This document shows, one piece after another, positions 38,061 to 50,157 of a stretch of DNA of 64,000 bases; the stretch's first letter is position 1, and each line of letters opens with the position of its first letter. The position numbers and the translations under genes are program-made. Source of the stretch: Lethocerus indicus (lineage: Eukaryota > Arthropoda > Insecta > Hemiptera > Belostomatidae); NCBI GenBank assembly GCA_019843655.1, contig JACDQD010000005.1:12055575-12119574 (forward strand). The letters are read 5' to 3'. A model generated the notes under the pieces. It searched no databases. It was not told where the DNA came from and worked only from the letters and a program-made list of their open reading frames with translations.

Positions 38061-39083
38061 TTGGTTGGAATTATGTCAACCGACGACTGAGTCAACCAGC
38101 TAGCTTACTCGGGGAACAGTTTTCCAAAGTCAAACTAACGGTTTTATATTTTAGAAGAACTAAATTGCGCGCGTTTTTCATTTTATTCCTTACTTTACTT
38201 AGATTCCTGCCGTGGAAATAGAATGTGAAATATGCGTAGATCCATTTCAATACCAATATTTTTGCTAGTAACGTTTTTTCTAACGTTCACTCATTTTTTC
38301 ACTTATAACTATTAAATTCAGACTCCTACTATAATTAAGCGATAATTTATTTAGTTATAAAGTTACCGGTTTATAACTTCACAGTTCTTTACATACTGCA
38401 GTACGCTATATGTCTAGGCATAAAATTACATCTCAATTTTGGGCTATACATATTTCGGTTCTTAGATGTAGACTTCAACTTGATATGAGTTTGAGCGAGT
38501 ACTTTATTTACTTACGTTATTGATCTGACTGTCCCGGAGCCAGCGACCGGTAGCCGGCACCGAAACTGGTTCCGATAGGTTTTTTCAAGCGACTATTGAG
38601 CGGGTAATTTATAGTCAATTAGTGACAGTTCTCGGGCCCTCCAATCTTCCACTTGTGGCCTCGTTTACCGTCAGGCGTTCCCCACATATTACGTTTCCAC
38701 TATCCAGATTTATTGGGTGACTATAAACGCTATTAGTAGTTTAAACGAGTTTGAGATCAACGGGCGCTACCATAATTGCTACACAATATCTGTTTCGACT
38801 TACAGCTATAATCGTGATCGACTGATTTTGGGAATAAGCCGGACCCGATCTACAATAAGACCTTATAGGCGAGTGACGACAGAAAATCGTCCATTATTTA
38901 TTCACCAATTCGCCAGGGGTAAGATGGATCGACGTTTTCCGTACATCAGAAACACTACATTTTCATATCGGTAAGTCAGTAATATACAAACGTAATCCGA
39001 TGTTTCTGAAAACTATTTGGACGAGCCGTCTCTCGTATAATATTTGCGACGGCCCGTTTAAATCAAATATGGGGTTGAATTAC

Positions 39084-39092
39084 GCCATCTTG
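39084..39092 (-). promoter_or_regulatory. YY1/Pho-like motif
   Basis: GCCATCTTG on the + strand reads CAAGATGGC on the complement, matching the YY1/Pleiohomeotic core. One short site is weak evidence alone. Confidence 0.3.
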
Positions 39093-39308
39093 CGTTTCAC
39101 AATTGACTCGGCCGCGTCGGGGCGAGGAATTATTTATAACTCGGGTTCATGAAAATTCTCGTCGGCGATCGACCGTTTTAAAGTGAAGAATATACGGGTA
39201 GCTTGATTAGGACTGTATAAATATTTAACTGGTGTCACTTTGTCAGGCATTCGAACCGGGCGCGTACTATCCGAGAGACAATCTATTCAATCCGTTACTT
39301 GAAAGAAA

Positions 39309-39347
39309 TTTTATTGGTAAAACGTAAAAATGTTTTATTGATAAAAC
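39309..39347 (+). repeat. 15-bp direct repeat, 24-bp period
   Basis: TTTTATTGGTAAAAC (39309-39323) recurs at 39333-39347 as TTTTATTGATAAAAC, one mismatch. Each copy is itself close to palindromic. Confidence 0.65.
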
Positions 39348-40440
39348 TGTTTCCAACCTAAAGTCCGTGCGTACAGTCGGTCGCCACTGAGATCTGGCGC
39401 GATTTAATTATTTTATATTTTATTCCGATTACATTTGGAATTAATGCATAATCCCCAATATGAATTAGTTTAAGACGGATGTGTGCTCGGAGCCTGGAAC
39501 TATCAGGATTGTCATTTTACCTCTTCATTCGTTCCCTTGGTCTTCAGCTGAACGATTCTGACGCCTGTCTATAATTATTATTCCCTTAGTATAACGGCGA
39601 CGTACGTACTACGATCCGTAAAATTGGAATTGTTAACCGATGGAAAACAAATAAGTCCTCCAAACGAAATCAATTTAACCTCAACATTGTGGTCGAATTA
39701 CAGGAATAACAGAAACAAAAACTACCGATCTTTACATACCATTCAATCTTCACGCTGCTACCGTCGGTTACGCTTCGTTTAACACTAAACAAAGCACAAC
39801 GGCCAATTTGTTCCCCGAATTGAGCTTGCTTCCGTTCCACTAAACTCTTTCGTTTTGTATTGCAAACGAATATTGTAACCCCCGGCGATTTCGCAACCGA
39901 GATTGCGAACCGTAAGAATAAGATAAATTAATGACTGTACGTTGACAGTTATGAAAAATAAATGAAGTTGGTGGCCACTGATGGTAATAATCGTAAATTA
40001 TTACCACAATTTATCCAGACCATTGTTTTAGTGAACAGTATAATCACTCAAAATTTGGAATACATTATATCGTTTTACAGGATCATGTCATACAAGAAAA
40101 TTGTCATAACAATCAGAAGAAGAATATTATAAGGTTCTACGAATTTTTTTTAGTTCAATCTTCATAAACAGTCTTTGTTAGAGAAATAAAGCCTAAAAAA
40201 CAATGAGACCACTCGGCAAACGGCAATTATGCCGTTCGACGAGATATACGATGGCTGCATTCACAAAACGGATGGGATAAGATCTTGAAACGGATAAAAT
40301 GGGACGGGTTCGGCCCTTTTTAACCTTTGGCTCCAAATAAAGCTCAACTTTAATAATATCGTTCGTAATTATCAGTCTGAGAAATTGAAGTTTAGAAATT
40401 TTTTACAGTGCCCGGCAGAAATTTACGGCCTTTCTTTTCC

Positions 40441-40480
40441 CCTCTCCTTCGCTCTCTCTGCCTCTCTCTCTCTCTCTCTT
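40441..40480 (+). repeat. CT-rich microsatellite
   Basis: An interrupted CT run ending in a pure (TC)n stretch at about 40463-40479. Confidence 0.85.
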
Positions 40481-41417
40481 ATCCCACTCTTTATTTCCCG
40501 CTCCGCCTATTCTCGTAACGCACACAAAGTCGAGCTAAAAATACACTTTTATAAACGCCCCAGCACTGAAGAAGTAAGTGTTTCTAGCTTCAAAAATAAA
40601 TATTTGTACGCATTACGCACTGCAACTGTGGTAAAATATCAACTGTGCGAACTGTAATATAAAGTTGAAACTGTTAAAAAGAAAAGCTGAAAATAGTAGT
40701 AATATCAACCAAAGAAAATTAGTGGTATTTATTTTGAGTGGTTCTTTAATCACGATAATCAAAGACAGACATACCGTCATTGTACACATAATCTTAAGGT
40801 TGATTCTGCAATAAATAAAGCTAAAAAACAAGACTGTTCTTTAACAAGATTGGTCTCGGGGTTTTCATCTTTTCAATAGCTTCCTAGGACTATATAGTTT
40901 TTCAGGTTTTACATTATTACTGTTTTTCGAGGTTTATTGTAGGCGATGATTTATAACATAACAGGATAACTTCCGATATTCTATAACAGACGGAAAGCTA
41001 CTTAGGATTTCGATGAATCAAAAACTGTTTGGTTCAAGACCATATAGGCGAGTAGAGATTGCAAATATCTATTCGCAAGTGATACCGCTATATCTACTTT
41101 GTACCATTGTCTGGTTCAAGTAACGCGCACTGGCATTCCCACAGTTCCGAGGTGTCCGGTTGAATTCAAAATCAGGGAACCCCGAAGAGGTAGATGCAAA
41201 TTGGCGAGACGATTGAAAACACCTGACGATATTTTTCCCAGCCTCCTCCTTCCCTTCCTCCCTGCCGTCCCCTCCTTCCTTATTGCCCGCCTCTTTCGGG
41301 CGACCGACTGTGCTTCGCTCCTATCTTCGCCGTACACGTAAAAGGTCAGAGTTGAGCCCATTCACACGCACTCACATCGGCGCACTCGCCCACACTGACG
41401 GAGGAAGATGCGCCCTG

Positions 41418-41429
41418 TCGGCATGCCGA
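41418..41429. repeat. 12-bp perfect palindrome
   Basis: TCGGCATGCCGA, in a CpG-rich block 40 bp upstream of the TAATCC repeat pair. Confidence 0.6.
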
Positions 41430-41459
41430 TGCTAGGGGGCTCTCGGGGCTCGCGCGTCG

Positions 41460-41517
41460 GATGCTAATCCATACTAATGAATTCATACCCGTCTCCTCTC
41501 CCAACCGATGCTAATCC
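41460..41517 (+). promoter_or_regulatory. Paired TAATCC (K50 homeodomain-like) motifs
   Basis: GATGCTAATCC occurs at 41460-41470 and again at 41507-41517. TAATCC is the core bound by K50 homeodomain proteins such as Otd/Otx and Bicoid. The repeat is directly visible; binding is inferred. Confidence 0.35.
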
Positions 41518-41537
41518 GTTACGGTTGTAATAGTATA

Positions 41538-41765
41538 TGAGAGAAAGAGTGAGACAGAGAGAAAGAGAGAGATATGTAGAGAAAGAGATGGGGAGGGAGA
41601 GAGAGAGAGGTAGATAAAGAGGCAGAGAGAGAGACATAGAGACACAGATGGAGAGAAAGTGAGATGGCGAATGTGTGGTGGAGAAGAGAGGTGTAGAGAG
41701 AGAGAGAGAGAGAGAAAGAGAGATGCAGAAATGAAGAGGGATGCAGAGAAGGAGAGAGAGATGAT
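41538..41765 (+). repeat. Long GA-rich purine tract
   Basis: About 230 bp of GAGA, GAAA and GACA units with few pyrimidines, including a pure GA run at about 41696-41714. It appears to be a decayed GA microsatellite. The 124-codon serine/leucine frame on the complement (41511-41885) is an artefact of it. Confidence 0.9.
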
Positions 41766-44551
41766 AAAATGTTGGAAAAGAGGGTTTACATTCAGGGGTG
41801 GAACGCTACAACATATTTTTAAATACGGGCACATACAGTTGGCATTAAACATTTGTGTTTCATAACTCATAAGATATTTAACCATTCTATCATATAAGAA
41901 ATTTAACCAATAACCACTTACACATCTGCATACGTTATTGCTTCCCTCATTACTAATTTAATCTTTTTTATTAAGGGAATTTCCGTTCTCGCCCATCCCT
42001 TATCATAGAATAATGAAGTTGTATCCTCTAGTGCATTACAATGTATGCGATCAGAAAAATATTACCCACGCAAAAAATACGTATAAATATGTAATTACTA
42101 ATCAAAATTTTGTATCTAATGCTTGCGCTTACTACAACAAACCTACCTTATCAGTGGGGTCTACAAATACTATAATGATCCTATTCATTAATATATTGTG
42201 GAATGAGGAAAAATCTAAAAGAAATAGGTTAAACTTAAGGAAATATTGGACGAAAGTTAAGCCAAGTTTGTCCTACGTTGAATAGGAAAGAGGTGACGGC
42301 GGCAACGCTTTCATCGCCCGTCCGTCGACATTTTTCGGCTGCTTCTCGCCCCGAAATCTTCCCCCATGAAATTCCGGCTTTATGGTAAAAAGATAAATTA
42401 TACGCGCCTCTCGATGCGGCTCAACCTCTTTCAAAGTAATAGCGGTATAATATCGCGGCAAAATAATACGCGATCATTTATTAGAGGCCGCTAATACTCG
42501 AGTATCGGCGCCGGGTCAAGGGTCAAGCCCCTCGTCGGTTCTCTCCTCTACACACACACAGCCACACGCCTCAAGCACACCCATATTCACAGATTAAAGC
42601 CAGTTCCTCCATAAAGTTATACCAAGGGCACCTTTACTACAAGTAGTAAACTCAACTCAAAGTTATACTTGAATTTTTTAAATGTGTTCATGAAATTAAA
42701 CAAAGATATCCTAAACACTGAGACAGTTCAACATTTTGAAATTTAAATGTCGCCTACCTGAAAGTGATAATTACTGCTAATATTACTGAGGAAACAAGAC
42801 CAGGTCCATTCGACTCATTTAATAGTTCCGATAAATGTATAAATCGTATTTGATACATTAATAAATTTCACAAAATTAAAAGGCCAAGGCACGATTATAA
42901 TATATCTATAACTGATAACATATTATAAGAAACTGAAAATATAAGGGTATTGTCACAACTGTTTTAACCACTTTAGACCAGATTTATTATTATTCTAAAT
43001 CGATTGATTTATATAAAATATGATGTTAATCTATTCAGATTATTATCGGTAATGAATTAGTGGGTCAAAATAGTGATACATCTGTAGAAATATATGAGTA
43101 ATCAAATTTAAAATTTGGAAAGAATCATTTGAAAGTCTATCCTCATAATCACTCCCGGAACTCATAGTAGCACAAGTATAACCTATTACTGGATTTAATG
43201 TACTTTCAGCGTAAGATAAATAAATGATGATTGAAGAAATAGCGGAAGGAACCGAAAGACAAACCATCATTCATTTATCTTATTGACACAGTAGGTAATT
43301 GCAGTTCAAATTGAACTTTCTTTACCCTCTACGCACCGTACGTTCTCCAGATATCCGTGAAGTCCGTACCTCCCATAAATAATTTCCATCCGGGTAAATG
43401 TAATTCTCCAACGAAAGGTCGGTCGTTCGAAATTAAGGAAAAGAGAAGATTTCGCACATTTGTCTGGGAAAAAAAAATATAAAAACTAAAAAATAAGGAA
43501 CGAGACGGAGGATAGAACCAGAGTGAGAGTGGTCCGGGGTGAAGCCCGGTCAAAGTGGACTTGACCTCGGGGGAAACGGCACGATCAATATGAGACCCGG
43601 GGTATAAATTTATCATAACACCCTTCAATAATGGGGAGGCCGTGAAAGTCTAGAGCCGACGGGAGACTCTCACACTGCGGCTAGGGGTCAGACACGGCCC
43701 GACTTCTCTGTACTTCTCTACATACATACATGCGTCTACAGTCTAAGTTAGCCAGTGTGAAGTATATCTCTGGCGCTCAGTCAATACTCGGCCGGTAGTC
43801 GCAGTGAATTCTCTCATTTACACCCCCAACATAAATACAGTGGCAATGTGTAATAGGTGCGTGAATTAAGGCGCGAATAACAAGGAAATAGGACAGCTGT
43901 TGGTGAGTCCGCGAATGGGGATATCCTACTTCTTATATCGTCTTATATTTCAAATTTCGTCTAGCGATAACAAGGTCACAGGGCAAACTAGTTGCACCTA
44001 GGTGCCAAACTAATTGACCGACGTAATACTCCTGTAGAAGGTAGCAATAGTAATATTAGTTAATGTTCTCTATGTACGGCGAACAATTTGGAATTTTCAG
44101 CAGCATGAGATGAGCGCTCAGGCCTTTTAAAAAAAAATTTTACGAACTGAATTTCTCGTTCTTCTGCCTCTGTTCTCGTTACGGACACATTGCCATCACA
44201 CATTTCTAGTAAATTTCTATTTTCAACTATGTCCCATGCAAAGTATAATAGTATGATTGACAGTTCGCGCCACTTGTTCTGTTAGCGTCCGAGCCTGAAC
44301 GGCAATTTTCGTTGTCCCGGGCCATTATTTATTGGGTGGTGGCGGTGAACCGAAATGCCAGTTGGTTAGATTGGCGGGTTCGGGGAGGCTGTACCGGGGT
44401 GAGAGACCTATTTAGAAAGGTGAATAATGCTCTTCCCACGACCACGTGACGCAGATTCGGGGTCACACTCTCTTGGGGCACGATAGAGCAAGTGAAATAT
44501 AGGAGACCAAAAGCATGTTTGATACATGAGTATTTAGAAGTAAATGACGAA

Positions 44552-44554
<3 letters not shown>

Positions 44555-44599
<45 letters not shown>
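44555..44599 (+). repeat. (AT)n microsatellite
   Basis: An uninterrupted 45-bp alternating AT run, followed by CATACA. Confidence 0.95.
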
Positions 44600-44603
<4 letters not shown>

Positions 44604-44777
44604 CAACGAAACAGATAACAGTATAATGAACCCTTACATATCTGGTTTAGGTAAAGTGCTATGCTCTAGTTAATTCAACGAGTTATTTTGGTAGGATCAG
44701 TCATCTCCTTGGTACTCTAATATCATGTCTTACTAAGATTTTAATGATTATATTATTGGAATATATAAGCAAGTATT

Positions 44778-44794
44778 AAATAAATAAATAAATA
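44778..44794 (+). repeat. (AAAT)4 microsatellite
   Basis: About four TAAA units in AT-rich DNA. Confidence 0.7.
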
Positions 44795-45075
44795 ATACGA
44801 AAATTTTATAAAAATTATTGTTGATTTACTGAAGTTAGTTTGACTTAGGTCAAATTTATTTGATGAACCCAACTACAAAATATCGTATACTTCGGGCGCT
44901 TCTATAAAATGAAACTCAATTCGCCGGCGTCAACGCTACATACATAGTAATAGAACATCCCATAAGCGGGTAGAAAGTATTTTATACCAACTATTATAAT
45001 ACGGGGCCCTTATCACTTGACGCTATCTTAGCGTACCGGCTCGTTTTTATCGTCGCGCCAAATTTCACGATTTAA

Positions 45076-45089
45076 ATATATATATATAT
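45076..45089 (+). repeat. Short (AT)7 run
   Basis: Seven AT dinucleotides preceded by TTTAA. Confidence 0.7.
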
Positions 45090-45320
45090 CAAGGCGGAAG
45101 GCGAGAGACTTTGATTTTACTGCTCGAGCCGCCCGTCTTTATAGAGCTGTTACACTAGAGCCCTCCCCGTTCCGTAATCTCAACCTCCATCTGCCAAGAA
45201 GATCGTGAAAGTCTTCACATAATCAGATTCTCACACCCTTTCGAATCGGAGATGTGCGCGCGTGTGAGTGCGTGCCAGAGCAGAAAGCGAGCGTTTGTGT
45301 CAAGAGTGTTATTTCAAGGC

Positions 45321-45323
<3 letters not shown>

Positions 45324-45355
<32 letters not shown>

Positions 45356-45370
45356 TCCCTCTTTCTCCAT
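45324..45370 (+). repeat. (TC)n microsatellite with degenerate tail
   Basis: A pure TC run to about 45350, then CCCTCT-type units. Confidence 0.9.
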
Positions 45371-45472
45371 CTCTATCCCGGGAGACAGACAGTTGTAAAA
45401 TATCGAGATCAATGGCTGGGCGAGATAGGGAGGATAATTTGTCTCAATCGCACCGTCGTGAAAGTCAAGCCT

Positions 45473-45501
45473 TCCTCCTCCTCCTCCTCCTCCTCCTCCT
45501 T
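45473..45501 (+). repeat. (TCC)n microsatellite
   Basis: About nine TCC units. It gives the serine or leucine runs in the 112- and 148-codon frames here, which I therefore do not call as genes. Confidence 0.9.
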
Positions 45502-46652
45502 CTCTTCCTTCTCTCATGCTGCTATTCGCACGGGGGGCTCCAACTCCCTGTTACAGGTCAAACAGTATCTGTTACACGTCATCCTCCTGTGATTAATTCC
45601 ATGTTTCTGGGGCTACAGACGCGCTCAACCTTCGCGCTCGCCGTTCCATCCTTTGATAAATGTTTCCGATCATTAGTCGGCATTAGTATGTTCCGAATGC
45701 CGTCGTCGATTTAATTATTACATTAGTGACCCACATCCATTGCGCGAAATGTAATATCTATACTTATAATATAATTGTATATATTAAGCAGAATTATAAC
45801 GTCGACAGTCTCTATATATGTCTTCTGCTTCGTGGCCGAAGCGGATTATGTGGCTTGAAAAATTTGATTCCATCTTATAGTTGATTGATTTTTTGATGTT
45901 CCCTAACCAATAAGTAGGTTACCGCCAGAGTAAGTGTATAACAGGAGTATCCCAAAGGCAATCAACACGCCTAAGTAATTTACCGACCCACTGACGAAGA
46001 GCAAATGAAGATGACGAACAACAGAAACCGGTCAAACCAAAAGACCAATGCAGTGAGTGGTTACAAAAGATCACTAGAATTATATAACATTCATTTAAGA
46101 TAATGAAAGGATTTCCAACACTCTATAACCATATTAATGTGATTAAATCATCATTTGAAAGGAACTATATTCACCACGATAGCACAAAATTGGGGCTCCG
46201 AACTATTTATATAGTTCAGTAAAAGTATTTAAATAATGAGGCAAATTGAGAAATATACTAACTAACGCAAAAGGTCAAGTGATTAATTTTCGTTTGAATT
46301 GCAATTACCTACAAACATAATAAGATAAATGAATTAGGGTCCCATTTAAGGGATGTTGTCCTTTAAATGCTCAGTAATTATTTACTCAGTAATCCCAGTG
46401 AAAATAAGGAGCAGCCACAAAGACGCCCGGGCTCAATCACACCGGTAATATTTGAGGGGGTCGTAAAGTGCGTATACCTGTTGGTCGGTGAGCCCGATTG
46501 CAGGGCGGCGACATTATCCAAGCCGAGCGATTAATATCAGTCCCGTGGCCGGTGGACAGTCGATTATAAAATCTCGCTTTTACTGCAGTCAGTTAACGCC
46601 GCTAAATGCATGTACAAGCTCGGTCGTCCGGGTCCAGTCCCGCAAATGCCTG

Positions 46653-46664
46653 CCCCCCCCCCCC
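46653..46664 (+). repeat. Poly-C run (C12)
   Basis: Twelve consecutive C residues, prone to length variation and sequencing error. Confidence 0.8.
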
Positions 46665-47815
46665 TTGTTAAATGGCATTCGCCCGGCAGGCCGGCGCAAC
46701 CCTAATGAAGAAATATCGGTTTCTTTTTACCTACCTTTACAGCTCTTCCCGAGAGTCTTAAAACCGGGAAAGGTAACTTATTCATTGACATATTCAAAAT
46801 GTGTCATATTTGCACAGGAGCACAGTTAACACAATTTATATTTTATGTTCTATGCACTTACAATATTTAAGTAAAGTACAATTCCTTAAATAAGTTTCAC
46901 AGAAAATATTGATTTGTGAAACCTACAGACTGTGGTTGAAATTTAATTGAAATATTGTAAAAGTATTGTGTAACAGGGATCTAGTTTTTATCAATAAATG
47001 CTAATGTCGCAAAAAACCCAAATTTGTTTAAATTTTTCCCCAAGTATTTCGCCCACCGTTCACTCGGTCGTCGCGCAGGCGCCGTACTACCACAGAAGAT
47101 CTGAAATGCCAAAAATTAGGGCAAGTATCCTCAATTGGTGTAAGGGAACGTTTTACAAGAGGGCCGGAGCGTGTGAGAAAATGAGACGAAGGAATGAGAT
47201 TGTAAATAAAGAGGGGTCGTCTGGAGAAGCGTTTTCAATCGTCGCCAATATCGGCGTCTAATTGAAATGAATCTTTCAGAGGAGAGGCAAGGCAGGTAAC
47301 AAGGCGGACGGACACACCGAAGCTCGGCTTCGACCAAATGCCAAGGCCCTATCGGGCATTTCTAATGCATATAATTGCATCATTGAAGCTCTCTCTACAT
47401 CACTTATCCGCTACTAAAGCGATCATCAATTGGCAACCACTCAACCAGACCGGCCTCAACTTCGTGAATTTACCAACTCTGGCAAGTTTCGCTCCGTCTT
47501 CCTACACTCTCGATACCCGATTTTTGCTATTCCCAGTATCGGCCATTCAGTAAGCGCAATTTAATGGGTTTCATTCCATTTCAATATTTTTTAACGTGAA
47601 ATAAGTGGAAAGGAGGAAAATAAGGAATTAATTTAATACAAGAATGCTTGGAAAGTCTGGCGCCTATTCTCGGTACCATGTTCTATTGGTACGATTGAAG
47701 GTACAACTTTGGTTTATATGTTAAAAATGTGCTTAATCGATAAATTTAGTCACTTCATTGAATAATTCAACTATCAAGTATTAAACACAATTCCTTCAAA
47801 CAGTCAAGTAACCCG

Positions 47816-47837
47816 GACATTGCTGTAGCGCAATGTC
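47816..47837. repeat. 8-bp hairpin
   Basis: GACATTGC (47816-47823) pairs with GCAATGTC (47830-47837) around the loop TGTAGC. Confidence 0.5.
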
Positions 47838-50135
47838 AGCTCAGGTAGCTGATTTATTGATCCTCGATTCTGGTTTGATTGTTCCACAATTACGATAGTT
47901 TCATTAGCAGAAAATTGATCCGTTAAAACCATATTTGAACAAATACGAGCTACCCGTTTCGCAATCGATAAGTCCTTGACATTATAATAATTATTTAATG
48001 ATCCTCAACTACTTATTTTATTCTTCGTGACTAACAGTCGTCGATATTTTATTGTTTTCTTGTTTATGTCCCTATTGAACGATAACCTCTGATTGAATAG
48101 ATTATTATTGTATTAAATCGAAGTGCAAAAAGGTTAAATGCCGCAGCTTGAGCCTAATTGACACTTGTACAGAAGACTCGGGGGCAGGTGTTATAAAAAA
48201 GACGCGCAATAGGCAGAAATACTTGGCTGCAAAAATCAGCAAATCAGTATACATCTTGCAATCGAATTATAGCATAGGCTTAATATTAATCACATATAAA
48301 TTACATACATATAATATAAAATATGGTCCTAGTATTATACTAGTGTTATACTCAGTCAGTGTTATGTGTCATAGGTCAGTTGCAAAGAGGTTTGAAAACC
48401 TTAAAACCTTAAATTATAAAAATATAAATATTTATTAATTCAACTAGAAGAAAGTATCGGTTCTTAGGGGAAGGTACACGACGAATTATTACATTTATTT
48501 TTTTTTCTTTATTTGTACAATCAATTATAACATAATTATATGTACAAGTGTTGAGTGTATGTTTCTCACTTGAATGGCTTGACAAAGCCATGACGGCAGT
48601 TTTCACAATGGATGAAATAATTTATGGCTTGCATTTATTAAGGAGGTAAAAATTATTAACTTCATTGCTTCTTATAAATTGTCCATCAAAATTATACATG
48701 AATTCACCGATGCCAGTTAGAATGTTTGAAACCGATAATATCTCAATAGTGTTGTAATTCCTCCGAGTTATCCGCGGTACGAATTCAGAATTCATTAAAC
48801 GCTCCGATACAAGAAAAATCTCAACAATAATAAAATTCAGAATACGTGCTCCGTTCAGAGCCAATAATTGAGCCTTGAACCGCGTTAGTGCTTCTAAACG
48901 AATGAAATATGCCTAAGAGAATGAGAGAAGAGTCCGGCTTAATTATAGCCGCCGATAAACTGATAAGGGCGCGGGCACGTTTCTCTGGATATTTCTTCGC
49001 GAGACCCTTTCATTGAAAAATATTCGCAATGTTCATTTCTATTTCTCCGCGATTGTAATCCGGGACGGAAGAATTCGAAACTTGGCGGCGCACAGCCTCG
49101 CGGTACATCAAACGAGCCGCCCGCGGCCCCTTCCAGCTTTTCTGACGTACCGGGTAAAAACTTAATTGTGAACCGAGCTCCCTCTCACAATCCGAATACA
49201 TTTGTATAAAATGCGCATTCGAGATGAGGCTGCCGAGATCCAGTGAACTTTTAGTCGCCGGTATACCCGCAGTAAACAACCGAGCAGATTTTCCCTCTCG
49301 TGATCGAATAGGTCGCCACCCGATAAACAATAAAAATGTTACGGGCGCCTTCCTTATACCGTCTATATTTTGCGAACTAGTACTTGCATGTCGCCTGTCA
49401 TACGGGCTGGACTAGTCAGACAGTTTTGAGAGCAACACTTTCACAATTACCTTCCAGAAAAGAGAATGAACTAAAAAATATAATCAGCTCACGTGACCAA
49501 CAGATAGCGTGGAAAATACTTGGCACAGATGACGTTCTATACACATTTTCACTTCAGAGAACATGAAATCAAACCGTGAATCCTGGAACACATTGCCGAG
49601 AATTATAATAAAATAACTTGTGGTGAATGAAATACCGTAATGACACGGGTAATTGCTTCGAAGGTTATATATAATCCGTAATAACATGACAAAGACATGA
49701 TACGCAATGTCTGCAGTGGGCAGTAACTAGATTTGTTAGGAATGGAATTTTAAGTATATGACAGTCGATACTATTAAATAAGTCCTTATACAAAGTGTTA
49801 TAATTATTGATTTCTGATTCAAGACTCGAATGTTGTACAAATTTCAAGCTACATATTAACAACGATCCATCATCCAGCAAACAAAAAAAACGTACTGTAC
49901 CGCCATATTTTGAAAAAAATACCTTGAATACACGTTTAATCGAATGGGAGGGTTTGGAATACTATGGTTTTTGCAATATTCATACACAACAAACGCGTTG
50001 AGACTACAACTCCGGCAAATTATAGTTGGGTAGTCGTTTCCAAGGGAGAATATTCGTTGATGCCGCTAACGCTTTATTATCTCGGACGTTATTACTACAG
50101 TCCGGGACTCTGAGCGGAGAACCCGTTAAGGTTTA

Positions 50136-50157
50136 GGGGTGGGGTGGGATGGGGGGG
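50136..50157 (+). other. G-quadruplex motif with short loops
   Basis: G4-T-G4-T-G3-AT-G7. Loops of one, one and two bases favour a stable parallel quadruplex. It lies at the start of a GC-richer block. Confidence 0.7.

Larger units (their letters stand above)
32001..40000. other. Non-coding region, longest CpG-rich block at about 37.0-38.1 kb
   Basis: No gene is recognised. The GC-rich block that begins near 31.56 kb continues to about 32.42 kb and contains the longest open frame of the window (164 codons, complement). The translation shows no domain. Further GC-rich blocks are at about 34490-34700, 35230-35570, 36040-36600 (ending in a CT tract) and 37000-38060. AT-rich intervals (32580-33060, 35580-36000, 38140-38520) show only short homopolymers. 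A GCCATCTTG motif lies at 39084-39092. Confidence 0.6.
40001..48000. other. Non-coding region rich in simple repeats
   Basis: No gene is recognised. It carries a CT tract (40441-40480), the GA-rich tract (41538-41765), the long AT microsatellite (44555-44599), a shorter AT run (45076-45089), CT and CTC tracts (45324-45501) and a C12 run (46653-46664). Long frames at 45254-45592 and 45268-45714 run through the CT/CTC repeats and are artefacts. AT-rich intervals 42600-43320 and 45720-46400 hold nothing I can name. Confidence 0.6.

Noticed and set aside
39240..39300. GGTTCGAATGC on the complement as a tRNA T loop
   Set aside because: Flanking bases do not form a T stem, and no acceptor or D arm is present.
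41511..41885. 124-codon serine/leucine-rich frame on the complement
   Set aside because: Translation of the GA-rich tract on the opposite strand.
45254..45714. Frames of 112 and 148 codons
   Set aside because: Both run through (TC)n and (TCC)n tracts that lack stops, giving serine/leucine runs.
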